Assembly: GCA_017439305.1 (NCBI GenBank)
Contig: JAFSJK010000021.1
Location: 1 to 64,000 of the forward strand
Reading direction: 5' to 3'
Source: Bacteroidales bacterium
GTDB taxonomy: Bacteria > Bacteroidota > Bacteroidia > Bacteroidales > UBA932
DNA: 64,000 nucleotides
Shown one piece after another: positions 28,267-36,670 of the stretch. The position numbers were made by a program, and so were the translations under genes. How positions within the stretch are numbered: position 1 is the first letter of the stretch; the number at the start of each line of letters is the position of its first letter. A model generated the notes under the pieces. The model was not told the origin of the DNA and made no database searches. It worked only from the letters and a program-made list of their open reading frames with translations.

Positions 28267-28383
28267 AACGTTTCGCGTTTTGTTCAAAGCGAAGGTAGGC
28301 CGCCTGCCCGGCGGGGACAAAAAAAGGTGGTCAAAAAGGGGAAAAAGTGATGAAATCGCTTCAATAGGGGCGAAATCCACCCC

Positions 28384-29613
28384 TTACCGGCCTCTCCGGA
28401 GCCTTCCGATGGCGTGTTCCAGGCTCTCGGTGGGTTCGATGATGTTGTAATCCTTCCAGAAATCAGGGTCCTGGAACTCAGCCGCCTTCTCGGAAAGGAT
28501 GTCATTGGTGCGGAACATCTCGGCCCGCGGAATCTGGACAGCCGGCTCCCGGAGGTCGGTGACAACCAGTTCGTTCACCAGCGTGTAACTGGTGGCGATC
28601 AGGCGTTTCTTCCAGTCGCAGTTGAACCGCATCGTGGAACGGAAATACTCCAGCCGGCTCTTCCCGTCCTGCAGGCGGTAAGTGACGATGGCCGACAGTT
28701 CCTTGGGAGTCAGCCGGAGAGCCAGGGGCTTCTTGACCACCATCAGCCGGGTGGCCTTCCCCACATCGGACATGTCCAGCGTCATCTCGATCCGGGTGAA
28801 GGAGAGGAGTTCCCGGTCGATGTACATCGTTCCGTGATACAGGGCCCAGTCCGTCTCGGCCGGATTGGACGGATGGAAATGGATGACGAACTGGAGACGG
28901 TCGCCAATATACAGCGGCATTCCCATCTCGAAGGTATAAAGCTTCAGCTCATCCTGTTCCAGCAGGATTTCAGGGTTTTTGACGACGTCGAAGGTAATGG
29001 CCTGCGTAGGCCCTCCCTGCATCTTGACGCTCAAGGTGTCCCTTGACCGCTGGCTCAACAGCACCCGGCTCTTTTCCAGCGCTGCACGGTCCCGGTACAC
29101 GGTCCCGTTGTATTCGGTCTTGTATATCCGCGAGACCGCCTCGGAAACGTACGTATACCGGTTGCGCTTCTGGAGCGTTTCCCGGTAGAAACACTCCAGA
29201 AGCTCCGGATGGTCGGGATAGTTGTCGGGAATCAGGTTGACGGCCGTCCGGACGATCTCGTACGGATCGCCCGTGATGATGGACGATTCGTCCAGGCGGA
29301 TGGATTCCGGGACCAGGCGGACCGTCATCTTCTTCGTACCGCTTTGCTGGCGCAGCGTCCGGTATCCCACATAGGAGAAGACGACCTCGATGATGGGTTG
29401 GTCGGACTTGATGGAGAATTCACCGTCGGCATTCGTGACAGTGGCATAATGACGTTCCGGAACGGATACGTGGACCGACTCCAAAGGGCGGCCCGTCATT
29501 CCGTCCAAAACTTTTCCGGACACGATATACCCCAGCCGGACGGTATCCGTCTGGGCGAAGAGCGCAAAGGGAAGGACAAGCGCCGCAATCAGTGTCAGAA
29601 ACTTCCGGAACAT
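28384..29613 (-). CDS. Carboxypeptidase-regulatory-like (TonB-linked type) surface protein
   Basis: 409 residues with a signal peptide (ends ALFAQ). Residues about 30-105 are a CarboxypepD_reg-like beta-sandwich (VSGKVLDGMTGRPLESVHV, ADGEFSIK, YVGYRTL). The rest matches a common Bacteroidota extension that follows this domain, with LLECFYRETLQKRNRYTYVSEA and IEMTLDMSDVGKATRL. No barrel is attached. Role unknown; such proteins are exported and often sit beside dehydrogenases or TonB receptors. Start ATG 29613 begins the signal peptide. It follows the alcohol dehydrogenase by 14 bp, suggesting one operon. Confidence 0.78.
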   Translation of the reverse strand: MFRKFLTLIAALVLPFALFAQTDTVRLGYIVSGKVLDGMTGRPLESVHVSVPERHYATVTNADGEFSIKSDQPIIEVVFSYVGYRTLRQQSGTKKMTVRLVPESIRLDESSIITGDPYEIVRTAVNLIPDNYPDHPELLECFYRETLQKRNRYTYVSEAVSRIYKTEYNGTVYRDRAALEKSRVLLSQRSRDTLSVKMQGGPTQAITFDVVKNPEILLEQDELKLYTFEMGMPLYIGDRLQFVIHFHPSNPAETDWALYHGTMYIDRELLSFTRIEMTLDMSDVGKATRLMVVKKPLALRLTPKELSAIVTYRLQDGKSRLEYFRSTMRFNCDWKKRLIATSYTLVNELVVTDLREPAVQIPRAEMFRTNDILSEKAAEFQDPDFWKDYNIIEPTESLEHAIGRLRRGR

Positions 29614-29627
29614 CCTTTCTGTCAGCG

Positions 29628-30809
29628 TTATCTGGCCATCTTGTAAATCGCCTCCATGTCTTCCGGATACAGGACCTTGAAGCTGCCCTGGGTCGCCTCG
29701 CCGCCCCGGGAGCACTTGCGGACCATCTCCTTGATCTCCGCATCGGTAATGTCCTTGCCGATGAGTTCGTGGATATTGACCGGCATGCCGATGGCGTGGT
29801 AGAAGCGTTCCATCGCCTCGATTCCCTTGAGCGCCGTCCCCTCCGGGTCGGTGAAGTCATTCGGAACGTCCATCACGTTCACGGCGAAACGGACGAAACG
29901 GGAGACATTCTCCTTGTAGACATAACGGGCCCAGCTGGGCCAGATGGCGGCGAGGCCGGCCCCGTGGGTGGCGTCGAACATGCCGCTCAACTCGTGTTCC
30001 AGCTCGTGGGTGGCCCAGTCGCTGGAGAGGCCGCAACCCGTCAGGTCATTGTGCGCGACACTGCCGCCCCACATGATCTGGGCGCGGGCCCGGTAGTCGC
30101 AGGGATCGGCCAGGACCTTGAACACATTCTCCTTCATCGAGCGGAGCACCGCCTCGGCGAGGGCATCGGTCAGGTCCATGTCGTCGTCATGGGTGAAATA
30201 GCGCTCCATCGTGTGCATCATCATATCCGTAACGCCCGCCGCCGTCTGGTAAGGAGGCAGCGTAAAGGTGCGGACCGGATTCATGATGGCGAACTTGGGA
30301 CGGCTCATCGCATTGGAATAGCCCAGTTTCACGTCGCCATCCTCGTTCGTGATGACGCTCGCGTCACTCATTTCGCTGCCGGCGGCAGGAATCGTGAGGA
30401 CGCACGCGACGGGAAGATAGCATTCCGGATCAGCTTTCCCCAGATAGAAATCCCAGACATTCCCGCTGTAAGGGACGCCACAGGCAATCGCCTTGGCGGA
30501 GTCGATGACACTTCCTCCCCCGACGGCCAGGATGAAGTCCACCCCCTCCTTGCGGCACAGGTCGATGCCCTCCTGCACCTTGGAAAGGCGCGGATTGGGA
30601 ACGACACCTCCCAGCAGGACGACGTCTACTCCGCCTTGTTTCAGCAAGTTGCACACCTTGTCCAGCAGGCCGGATTTCTTCGCGCTCTGGCCGCCAAAGT
30701 GGACCAGGACCTTATGGCCGCCGTATTTCTTCACCAGATCGGCAACCTGTTCTTCGGACTCTTTTCCGAACACGACCTCCGTCGGGGCGTAGTAGACAAA
30801 ATCTTTCAT
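29628..30809 (-). CDS. Iron-containing alcohol dehydrogenase (butanol dehydrogenase-like)
   Basis: 393-residue group III alcohol dehydrogenase, NAD(P)H dependent, interconverting alcohols and aldehydes in the cytoplasm. Motifs: GGGSVIDSAKAIA (dinucleotide binding), the metal-ligand Asp/His helix VTDMMMHTMERYF, and HELEHELSGMFDATHGAGLA supplying the remaining His ligands. The opening KDFVYYAPTEVVFGK is typical of BdhA/YqhD-like members. It lies between a small lipoprotein (15-bp gap) and the surface protein (14-bp gap). Likely a redox-balancing enzyme in fermentation. Confidence 0.95.
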   Translation of the reverse strand: MKDFVYYAPTEVVFGKESEEQVADLVKKYGGHKVLVHFGGQSAKKSGLLDKVCNLLKQGGVDVVLLGGVVPNPRLSKVQEGIDLCRKEGVDFILAVGGGSVIDSAKAIACGVPYSGNVWDFYLGKADPECYLPVACVLTIPAAGSEMSDASVITNEDGDVKLGYSNAMSRPKFAIMNPVRTFTLPPYQTAAGVTDMMMHTMERYFTHDDDMDLTDALAEAVLRSMKENVFKVLADPCDYRARAQIMWGGSVAHNDLTGCGLSSDWATHELEHELSGMFDATHGAGLAAIWPSWARYVYKENVSRFVRFAVNVMDVPNDFTDPEGTALKGIEAMERFYHAIGMPVNIHELIGKDITDAEIKEMVRKCSRGGEATQGSFKVLYPEDMEAIYKMAR

Positions 30810-30824
30810 TTTCAGCGTTTTAAG

Positions 30825-31301
30825 CTATTGCAGGGAATTCATGATGCTCTTGAGGACATTCACCGTGGCGGCGACCCCTTCATTGGAAGCGGACACCTGC
30901 GTGGCCTGGCCAGCCGCGGCCGCCGCAGCCGCTGCTGTAAGGGCGGATGTGTCAATGTTGGCCAATGATTGCAGACCGGTGATGACCGAGGAGATGTTGG
31001 AACTGTTCACCAGGTTAGCGGAACCCTTGATCAGACCGGAGACGAAATCGTTCGTGAAATCGTTCGTAGCACCGGAAAGCGAGCCGGCACCGGTGAGGAT
31101 CTTGCCGATGTTGATGATGTTCGTCAGGTTGGAAAGGTCGATCCCGCCCGTGGCCTTGAGGACATTGTAGATGGCAGCCAGGCCGGAACCCGTGTTGGCA
31201 CCCATCGAAGTGGCATTGGAAGCAACATTCTTGAGAATGGAGCAGGAGGAAAGGAGCATAAGGGCCGCGAGGGCCGCCGCGATGCGTTTGAACATTTTCA
31301 T
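30825..31301 (-). CDS. Small alanine/serine-rich lipoprotein, unknown function
   Basis: 158 residues with a lipoprotein signal (LMLLSSC). The mature part is rich in Ser, Asn, Ala and Gly, is predicted helical, and includes a run of eight alanines around residue 125. I recognise no family with confidence. First gene of a probable three-gene unit with the alcohol dehydrogenase and the CarboxypepD-like protein, under a good -7 box. Confidence 0.7.
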   Translation of the reverse strand: MKMFKRIAAALAALMLLSSCSILKNVASNATSMGANTGSGLAAIYNVLKATGGIDLSNLTNIINIGKILTGAGSLSGATNDFTNDFVSGLIKGSANLVNSSNISSVITGLQSLANIDTSALTAAAAAAAAGQATQVSASNEGVAATVNVLKSIMNSLQ

Positions 31302-31338
31302 AATACCGTATTATTAGTTAAGCGTTTTCCTGATAATG

Positions 31339-31346
31339 CAAAGATA
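31339..31346 (-). promoter_or_regulatory. -7 box TATCTTTG of the lipoprotein-dehydrogenase unit
   Basis: Minus-strand TATCTTTG, 37 bp before the ATG at 31301, with CTG in place of TTG at the correct 20-bp spacing upstream. Confidence 0.5.
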
Positions 31347-31438
31347 ATCAATTTCATGAAAGATGCCAGATTGTCAGTTTCTTTTTCGGTGGACCGGATT
31401 TTGATAGTTTTCCCTCCGGACAAACAGAACAAGACAAA

Positions 31439-32236
31439 ATGGGATCGGCAAAATGGATCGTAGGATTCCTCGGATGGGTCTATGGAGGACCGATCGGGGC
31501 CCTCATCGGCTACTTTCTCGGATCAGCCCTGGACCGTGGAATCGAAGCGGCCCGGCAGCTCGGGCCCGGGCCCTCGGGAACGTCTGGGACATCCGGGTCT
31601 TCCGGCAGGACTTATCAGCGCAACACGGGTGGTTACACGACGGGCACGGAGCAGCGTAACAGCTTCTTTGTCAGCCTGCTCATCCTGTCTTCCGCCGTCA
31701 TCAAGGCGGACGGGCGCACCCTCCAGCCGGAGCTGGACTACGTAAAGAACTTCATCCGCCAGAACTTCGGCATCGATGCCGCCAACCAGGCGATGCAATT
31801 CCTCTCCCGCCTGGAATCCCAGCAAGTCAACATCTACTCGGTGGGCACGCAGATCGCCGATAACATGAACTATTCCCAGCGGCTGCAGCTGTTCGACTAC
31901 CTGGTCCGGATCGCCATCGCCGACGGCGAGTTCAGCAAGTCCGAGAAATCCGTCCTGGAATCCATCGGCAGCGCCCTCCGTCTCAACTCCTCCGACGTCG
32001 CCTCCAACATCGCGATGTTCTACAAGGAAACCAGCGAATCGGCCTACGCCGTCCTGGAGATCTCCCCTTCCGCCACGGACGACGAAGTCCGCACCGCCTA
32101 CCGCCGGATGGCCATGAAGAACCACCCCGACAAAGTTGCCACCCTGGGCCCCGAAGTCCAGAAAGCCGCCCAGGCAAAGTTCCAGAAGATCCAGGAGGCC
32201 TACGAGACGATCAAGAAGGAGAGAGGAATGAAATAA
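31439..32236 (+). CDS. TerB-J-domain protein (DjlA-like co-chaperone)
   Basis: 265 residues. An N-terminal glycine-rich hydrophobic segment (FLGWVYGGPIGALIGYFLGSALD) probably associates with membrane, followed by a Gly/Ser/Thr linker (about 40-65). A TerB-type helical domain follows, about 75-185 (SLLILSSAVIKADG, YLVRIAIADGEFSKSEKSVL). A C-terminal J domain of about 65 residues contains the essential HPD in MKNHPDKVA. This is the DjlA order; the J domain should stimulate a DnaK ATPase. The convergent neighbour is the nuclease gene, separated by a structured intergenic repeat. Confidence 0.9.
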   Translation: MGSAKWIVGFLGWVYGGPIGALIGYFLGSALDRGIEAARQLGPGPSGTSGTSGSSGRTYQRNTGGYTTGTEQRNSFFVSLLILSSAVIKADGRTLQPELDYVKNFIRQNFGIDAANQAMQFLSRLESQQVNIYSVGTQIADNMNYSQRLQLFDYLVRIAIADGEFSKSEKSVLESIGSALRLNSSDVASNIAMFYKETSESAYAVLEISPSATDDEVRTAYRRMAMKNHPDKVATLGPEVQKAAQAKFQKIQEAYETIKKERGMK

Positions 32237-32278
32237 GGTATTCCCGATTGTCCGTCTTTAGGACCTTTCACGAAAAAC

Positions 32279-32353
32279 TGTGTAAATCACCCCTGTTTGC
32301 ACAATTATCGGCCATTTCGGTCAATAATTGTGCAGAGGACCGCGATTTACACA
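32279..32353. repeat. Nested inverted repeat between convergent genes
   Basis: Outer arms TGTGTAAATC (32279-32288) and GATTTACACA (32344-32353) enclose inner arms TGCACAATTAT (32298-32308) and ATAATTGTGCA (32324-32334). Both pairs are perfect. The inner loop holds a further small GGCC/GGTC pairing. It could be a bidirectional terminator, although T-tracts are lacking, or an isolated repeat-element copy. Confidence 0.75.
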
Positions 32354-32360
32354 ATTAGTA

Positions 32361-34949
32361 TTACCAAAGCTGTTTATCCGTCTGTTCTGCTTGTCCTTGG
32401 AATTCAACAGGAACATTCGCAAAGAAATCAATGCCAGTACGTCCTTCAACAGCATCGATAGTTGTCGCGAAGGAGGAATACTTCTCTCCAGTATGAGATT
32501 CATTCGTAAACAAGTAGGCGATGCCCTTGGCGTCAATCATCTCGCCAGAAGTATTGAAGGAGCATCTCATCAGCAACTTGTACACGTGACTCGGAATCGA
32601 GACGTCCTTGTTGTCATTACTGGGCAAGGTCTGGATTTCCCCTTCGAACAAAACACCGGTCACCACATAGAGGGTATCCCGTTCGGTCGGTGCCGGAATG
32701 TCCTGCTCCAACGAATTCCATACACCACCGTTGAAACCGTTCTGCCACTGGGGAGCCTGGTTGGTATAGTAGAAGGTTTCCCGGTTGGCGTCAACACAGG
32801 TTTGCCGATCGCTTGAAGCGCAGAAATGGCCCTTGCTGAATCCGACCGTCCCGGCATTCTTCAATCCGGACTGCTGCCATGAAGACGGAATACCCGGATC
32901 GTAATCCCAACTCTCATTTCTTCCCACCTTGTTATTCGGATAAGCCTCCGCATGCATGACCTGGGCGACCCATAACGGGCAATGACGGTTTCCGTCATAA
33001 AGGACCGTATAGTTCCGATACGTTTTCCCTTGGTACACATAGCTGTGCGTAACAGCCCGCTGCTTGCTGTCCGTGGTGTAATAATTATACCAATATGCTG
33101 TATTGTCAGACGTATTTGTTTCCTCTCCGGATCCGCTGGCAGAAGTCGTATTCACCAAATGGATGGCCGGGACCTCATAGCAGCCCAGCCACTGAAGACC
33201 GACATTCCCGCCCGAGGAAGAGGAAAGGGTCTTGAACGAAAGGACATCCCCCGTCAGTTCCAAATAGTTCTGTCCGTCTTCACAATACTGGATGACAGCC
33301 TGGAAGTAATAGGTCGTATTCTCCTCCAGACTGGCAAGAGTCGCATGGAATTCGCCGGAAGTTACATTGAAATCCTTGGTATACAGTGTATTCGACAGGT
33401 TATCAGCCGATGTGCCCCAAAGGAAATGCGCCTCGGTGACATTGGTCCCGAGATTGGCGAACATAGCATTCAATGTGGCGGAAGAGAGGGAGATATTGGT
33501 GGCCGGTTTCGTCACAAGCGAGGGTCCAATCGACGCAAGTTTGTATAGCTGGACAGGCTGCTGGCCGCCCGTATAGCAGGCGAAACGCGGTGAAGAATCA
33601 TTCCACCGGATGGTACGTCCTGTATTATAGACACTCGTAATCGTCGCATTTCCGGAAGAATCAACGGAAAGGGTCCAATCATCCCTGCTTGCGGAATAAC
33701 TGGAATTGAAAAACAGACTGTTACTTGAACCGGTAAATCCCAGATAGGAATCTCCCAACTTGAGTGAATATCCCGCCTCAGTAGCCTCAATCACAATATC
33801 ATAGGGATTGCCGGCAGCATATTCAATCGCACCGTTTGTCACGGCGACGCCAGAGGCATACACGCCATAGTTGTTGTTGGAAGCCTTCCCGGAAAGGAGA
33901 TTGGCGGATGTTCCGCTCATGGTATAGGCGAGCACATAATGGCCTTCACCCAAGTCGTCATTCGACGCAACCAGCCTGTAGGCAGGCCCCTCCGACGTTG
34001 TCTTCACCGCCCTGTCCATCTTGATCGGGAGGATATTGCGGCGATTGGCGATGAACTCGCGGGTAAAGCCGGAAATCTCGCGCGTATAGGTCGCCTTGTT
34101 CGTGGCGACCTCGACCGTGAGGGAGGTGAGGGTAACCGGGAGGATAGACATCCAGAAGGTAACGTTTCCATTCTCGATGGTCAGGTTGTCGCCCTTGATG
34201 ACGATCTTGTTGGCAGCCGTATTGTCATTTGTTGCGGAATACTCGCCTGTGACAATGTTCATCTTCTGTTTACCGACAAGGTTCGCGCCCTCCTGGGCAG
34301 TGAGGGTGATCATCGAAACTTTCTCTCCGGAGACAGTCCCGGGAAGGCCCTTCAAGGTGATTTGCCCGTGGGCGACGACACGGTTCCAGACAAGCATGAC
34401 CGGCGTGGTCGGGCGTGACGTAAACTCGTCGATGGAATGGCCCAGCATCAGGTCGGCAAGGCGGTCGAAGCTGTCGGCCAGCGGGGTCTGGGTGGCGGGA
34501 AGCTCCACCTCTGCGATAGGGGCGCCGTCAGTCATGGTCGTTCCGGTGGCATCGCCGGGATAGACCGCATAAAACACATGCTCCCCTTCCGTCGTACCGG
34601 AAAAACCGGCGTTGATAGAGAACGAGGCGACCGCTCCATCCTCCGTCAGGGTCGCCATATTGGATTTATAGAGCTTGGCATCATTGGCAGATGCATTGCC
34701 AGACGCATTCTGCCACTTGCCGGCCACGGTATACCCCATCCGGATATTATCCGCCTGGTCCCACAGGATGGTTTCCCCGTTCCAATGGGTCCTGGTTTCA
34801 TCCCCGGTCTCGGTCTGGGGGCGTTCAGAAACGAATACGATGGTGGCTTCCTCGGTTTCCGGCTCCGGAATCACCGGGATCTCTTCCTTCACCTTCTGGC
34901 ATCCCGCCAGCACGGCCAATGCGAACAAGACAGGTCGGAATGAACTCAT
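32361..34949 (-). CDS. Surface lipoprotein nuclease: fimbrillin-like + Fn3-like + NUC1 endonuclease
   Basis: 862-residue multidomain lipoprotein (signal ending LAGC). Residues about 35-330 resemble the fimbrillin/Mfa-like fold, with GDETRTHWNGETILWDQ and VEVATNKATYTREISGF. About 335-480 is a beta-rich module ending FACYTGGQQPVQLYKL that recurs in the 812-residue lipoprotein at 36.7-39.1 kb. About 485-590 is an Fn3-like domain (ATLNAMFANLGTNVTEAHFLWG). The C-terminal 250 residues are a DNA/RNA non-specific endonuclease: FSKGHFCASSDR corresponds to the DRGH motif with the catalytic His, and NQAPQWQNGFNGG supplies the metal-binding Asn. ATG 34949 is one base after the stop of a short upstream ORF. 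Probable extracellular nucleic-acid degradation. Confidence 0.88.
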   Translation of the reverse strand: MSSFRPVLFALAVLAGCQKVKEEIPVIPEPETEEATIVFVSERPQTETGDETRTHWNGETILWDQADNIRMGYTVAGKWQNASGNASANDAKLYKSNMATLTEDGAVASFSINAGFSGTTEGEHVFYAVYPGDATGTTMTDGAPIAEVELPATQTPLADSFDRLADLMLGHSIDEFTSRPTTPVMLVWNRVVAHGQITLKGLPGTVSGEKVSMITLTAQEGANLVGKQKMNIVTGEYSATNDNTAANKIVIKGDNLTIENGNVTFWMSILPVTLTSLTVEVATNKATYTREISGFTREFIANRRNILPIKMDRAVKTTSEGPAYRLVASNDDLGEGHYVLAYTMSGTSANLLSGKASNNNYGVYASGVAVTNGAIEYAAGNPYDIVIEATEAGYSLKLGDSYLGFTGSSNSLFFNSSYSASRDDWTLSVDSSGNATITSVYNTGRTIRWNDSSPRFACYTGGQQPVQLYKLASIGPSLVTKPATNISLSSATLNAMFANLGTNVTEAHFLWGTSADNLSNTLYTKDFNVTSGEFHATLASLEENTTYYFQAVIQYCEDGQNYLELTGDVLSFKTLSSSSGGNVGLQWLGCYEVPAIHLVNTTSASGSGEETNTSDNTAYWYNYYTTDSKQRAVTHSYVYQGKTYRNYTVLYDGNRHCPLWVAQVMHAEAYPNNKVGRNESWDYDPGIPSSWQQSGLKNAGTVGFSKGHFCASSDRQTCVDANRETFYYTNQAPQWQNGFNGGVWNSLEQDIPAPTERDTLYVVTGVLFEGEIQTLPSNDNKDVSIPSHVYKLLMRCSFNTSGEMIDAKGIAYLFTNESHTGEKYSSFATTIDAVEGRTGIDFFANVPVEFQGQAEQTDKQLW

Positions 34950-34950
34950 C

Positions 34951-35082
34951 TTACAACTCCTCCATCTCGTTATCGTCATACCCATTGTCGGCCCGTCCGA
35001 CATTGGAATCCTGCAGGAACGCCTTCTCCTGTCGTACCACAATCACCTCCGCCTCCGGAGGGAAATACAGTTGTTTTTTCAT
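34951..35082 (-). CDS. 43-residue small protein upstream of the nuclease lipoprotein
   Basis: Begins MKKQLYFPPEAEVIVVR and ends in an acidic tail (NGYDDNEMEEL). It has no signal peptide or membrane segment. A close counterpart lies in the same relative position before the lipoprotein gene at 36.7-39.1 kb, sharing Y, PEAE, VVR, E, F and the acidic YDD tail. The stop is one base before the nuclease ATG and a consensus promoter lies directly upstream, so both are probably on one transcript. Function unknown; a leader-type or chaperone-like role for the lipoprotein is speculation. Confidence 0.72.
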   Translation of the reverse strand: MKKQLYFPPEAEVIVVRQEKAFLQDSNVGRADNGYDDNEMEEL

Positions 35083-35100
35083 TACAGATGATTTATCTTA

Positions 35101-35131
35101 CAAATTTAGGAAAAGTATTCGGAAAGGGCAA
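35101..35131 (-). promoter_or_regulatory. Promoter of the small ORF-nuclease unit (TTG-N20-TAAATTTG)
   Basis: Minus-strand TTG at 35131-35129, exact 20-bp spacer, TAAATTTG at 35108-35101: a full consensus match. Leader of about 15 nt before the small ORF. Confidence 0.7.
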
Positions 35132-35169
35132 GATGAAACCCAGGATATGGCTGAATCAAAAATTATCGT

Positions 35170-35177
35170 TATTTTCG
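35170..35177 (+). promoter_or_regulatory. Possible -7 box TATTTTCG of the GH5 gene
   Basis: One-base variant of TAnnTTTG, 30 bp before the GH5 ATG. No matching -33 element was seen. Confidence 0.35.
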
Positions 35178-35207
35178 CATAAATCATTCAGAATTACACA
35201 CTTGCTT

Positions 35208-36191
35208 ATGAAAAAGAGTATCCTTGCTATCGTCATTGCATTAGTGGCAACCGTATCCTGCTCGACCGAAAAGGGTTGGGTGAAGGTCGAAGGGAACAAA
35301 TTCATCGACCCGGAAGGGAACGAGCTGGTTTTCCGCGGCCTTTGCCTGGCGGATCCGGTCAAGTTGGTCCGCGAAGGGCAGTGGAACGAGCGATTGTTTG
35401 CAGAAGCCGCTGATTGGGGCGCCAACATCGTCCGTTTCGCCGTCCATCCGACCAACCTGAATTCGATGGGCTGGGACAAGACTTTCGCCGCCATGGACAA
35501 GGGCATCGAATGGGCGAAACGCCATAATCTTTACGTCATCATGGACTGGCATTCCATCGGCAACCTCAAGGAGGAGCGATATACCTCTCCCATGTATAAC
35601 ACGACGCTGGAAGAGACCTTCAAGTTCTGGTGCACCGTCGCCGAGCGCTACAAGGACGAACCTGCCGTCGCCCTGTATGAACTGTTCAACGAACCCACGG
35701 TGACCGGAACCGGCGACTGCACCTGGACCGAATGGAAGGAGATCCAGGAGCTGATCATCGATGCCATCCGCGAAATCAACCCCAAGGCCGTCTGCCTGTG
35801 CGCCGGCTTCAACTGGGCCTACGACCTTACCTCTGTAGCTTCCGAGCCCATCGACCGTCCCAACATCGCCTACGTTTCCCACCCCTACCCCATGAAGCGG
35901 TCCGAACCCTGGGAAGAACAGTGGGAGAAAGATTTTGGTTATGTCGCCGACACCTACCCCGTCATCTGCACGGAAATCGGCTACTGCCTCGCCGACGAAC
36001 CGGGCGCGCATATCCCGGTCATGTCGACAGACGTCTATGGCGAGCACATCACCAAGTACTTCGAAGAAAAGGGGATCTCATTCACCGTCTGGTGCTTCGA
36101 CACCGCCTGGGCCCCCATGCTCATCAGCGACTGGGATTTCACCCCCACCACCCAAGGTCGGTTCTTCAAGGCGTATCTGCAGGGGAAATGA
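35208..36191 (+). CDS. GH5 endo-glucanase-type lipoprotein
   Basis: 327-residue family 5 glycoside hydrolase, a retaining TIM-barrel enzyme (cellulase, mannanase or related). Signal ends TVSC, so it is lipid anchored. Key residues: acid/base Glu162 in ELFNEPT, nucleophile Glu256 in VICTEIGYC, and conserved substrate residues in ANIVRFAVHP and MDWHS. Start 35208 is set by the signal peptide; in-frame ATGs further upstream give no signal. It stands alone between two lipoprotein systems, followed by a strong terminator. GH5 subfamily is not resolved, so the glucan attacked is uncertain. Confidence 0.93.
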   Translation: MKKSILAIVIALVATVSCSTEKGWVKVEGNKFIDPEGNELVFRGLCLADPVKLVREGQWNERLFAEAADWGANIVRFAVHPTNLNSMGWDKTFAAMDKGIEWAKRHNLYVIMDWHSIGNLKEERYTSPMYNTTLEETFKFWCTVAERYKDEPAVALYELFNEPTVTGTGDCTWTEWKEIQELIIDAIREINPKAVCLCAGFNWAYDLTSVASEPIDRPNIAYVSHPYPMKRSEPWEEQWEKDFGYVADTYPVICTEIGYCLADEPGAHIPVMSTDVYGEHITKYFEEKGISFTVWCFDTAWAPMLISDWDFTPTTQGRFFKAYLQGK

Positions 36192-36213
36192 TGTATTTCC
36201 GTCGATTCCCTTG

Positions 36214-36239
36214 GGGCTCCTTTGACGGAGCCCTTTTTT
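36214..36239 (+). terminator. Rho-independent terminator after GH5
   Basis: Perfect 7-bp GC-rich stem GGGCTCC / GGAGCCC with loop TTTGAC, followed by six T residues. It lies 22 bp past the stop codon. Confidence 0.88.
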
Positions 36240-36343
36240 CTCATAAATCCATCCCACTGTGCGCCTATGGGTGCCGATTTAGGGACGTCAGGAGCACATG
36301 AACCGCAAGCCTGTGAAAAAGTCGGCGTGACTCTCTGCTCCCT

Positions 36344-36484
36344 CCGGACGCAATTGCGGAAAAACCGGTCCACACTGCATTCTACCTGCAAACGCGTCCA
36401 TAAAATCGCCCTTTTCCCCACTTTCCCCGTCCGCATTTGCATCCACACCCACTTCCAAGGCCGATTTTCCGCAATTGCGTCCGG
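36344..36484. repeat. 20-bp perfect inverted repeat in a 0.43-kb gene-free region
   Basis: The gap 36240-36613 contains no convincing gene. Its main feature is a pair of arms, CCGGACGCAATTGCGGAAAA (36344-36363) and its exact complement at 36465-36484, 101 bp apart. Each arm contains the palindrome CGCAATTGCG. Weaker complementarity continues outward for about 25 bp on both sides (GTGAAA...GTCGGCGTGA against TTTCAC further right). Two degenerate relatives (GCAAACGCGTCC, GCATTTGCATCC) lie between the arms. This looks like a small non-coding mobile or structural element; no target-site duplication was identified. Confidence 0.7.
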
Positions 36485-36613
36485 GATGGGGAGGCACTCT
36501 ACGGTTTCACCTCGTTGCGTGTTGTACCCCCACGCCTCGACGACAAAAAACGCCAATATTGTTGTCGAACACTCGATAACCACATCAAGTTATTTATGCC
36601 AATACTTAGATGC

Positions 36614-36639
36614 AAAAAGGGCTCCCAGATTGGGAGCCC
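36614..36639 (-). terminator. Rho-independent terminator after the OB-fold lipoprotein gene
   Basis: Perfect 9-bp stem GGGCTCCCA / TGGGAGCCC with a 3-nt loop. On the minus strand it is followed by five T residues (36618-36614). Confidence 0.85.
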
Positions 36640-36670
36640 TAAAGAGAAAAGTTAAGGAGAATACTTCAAA

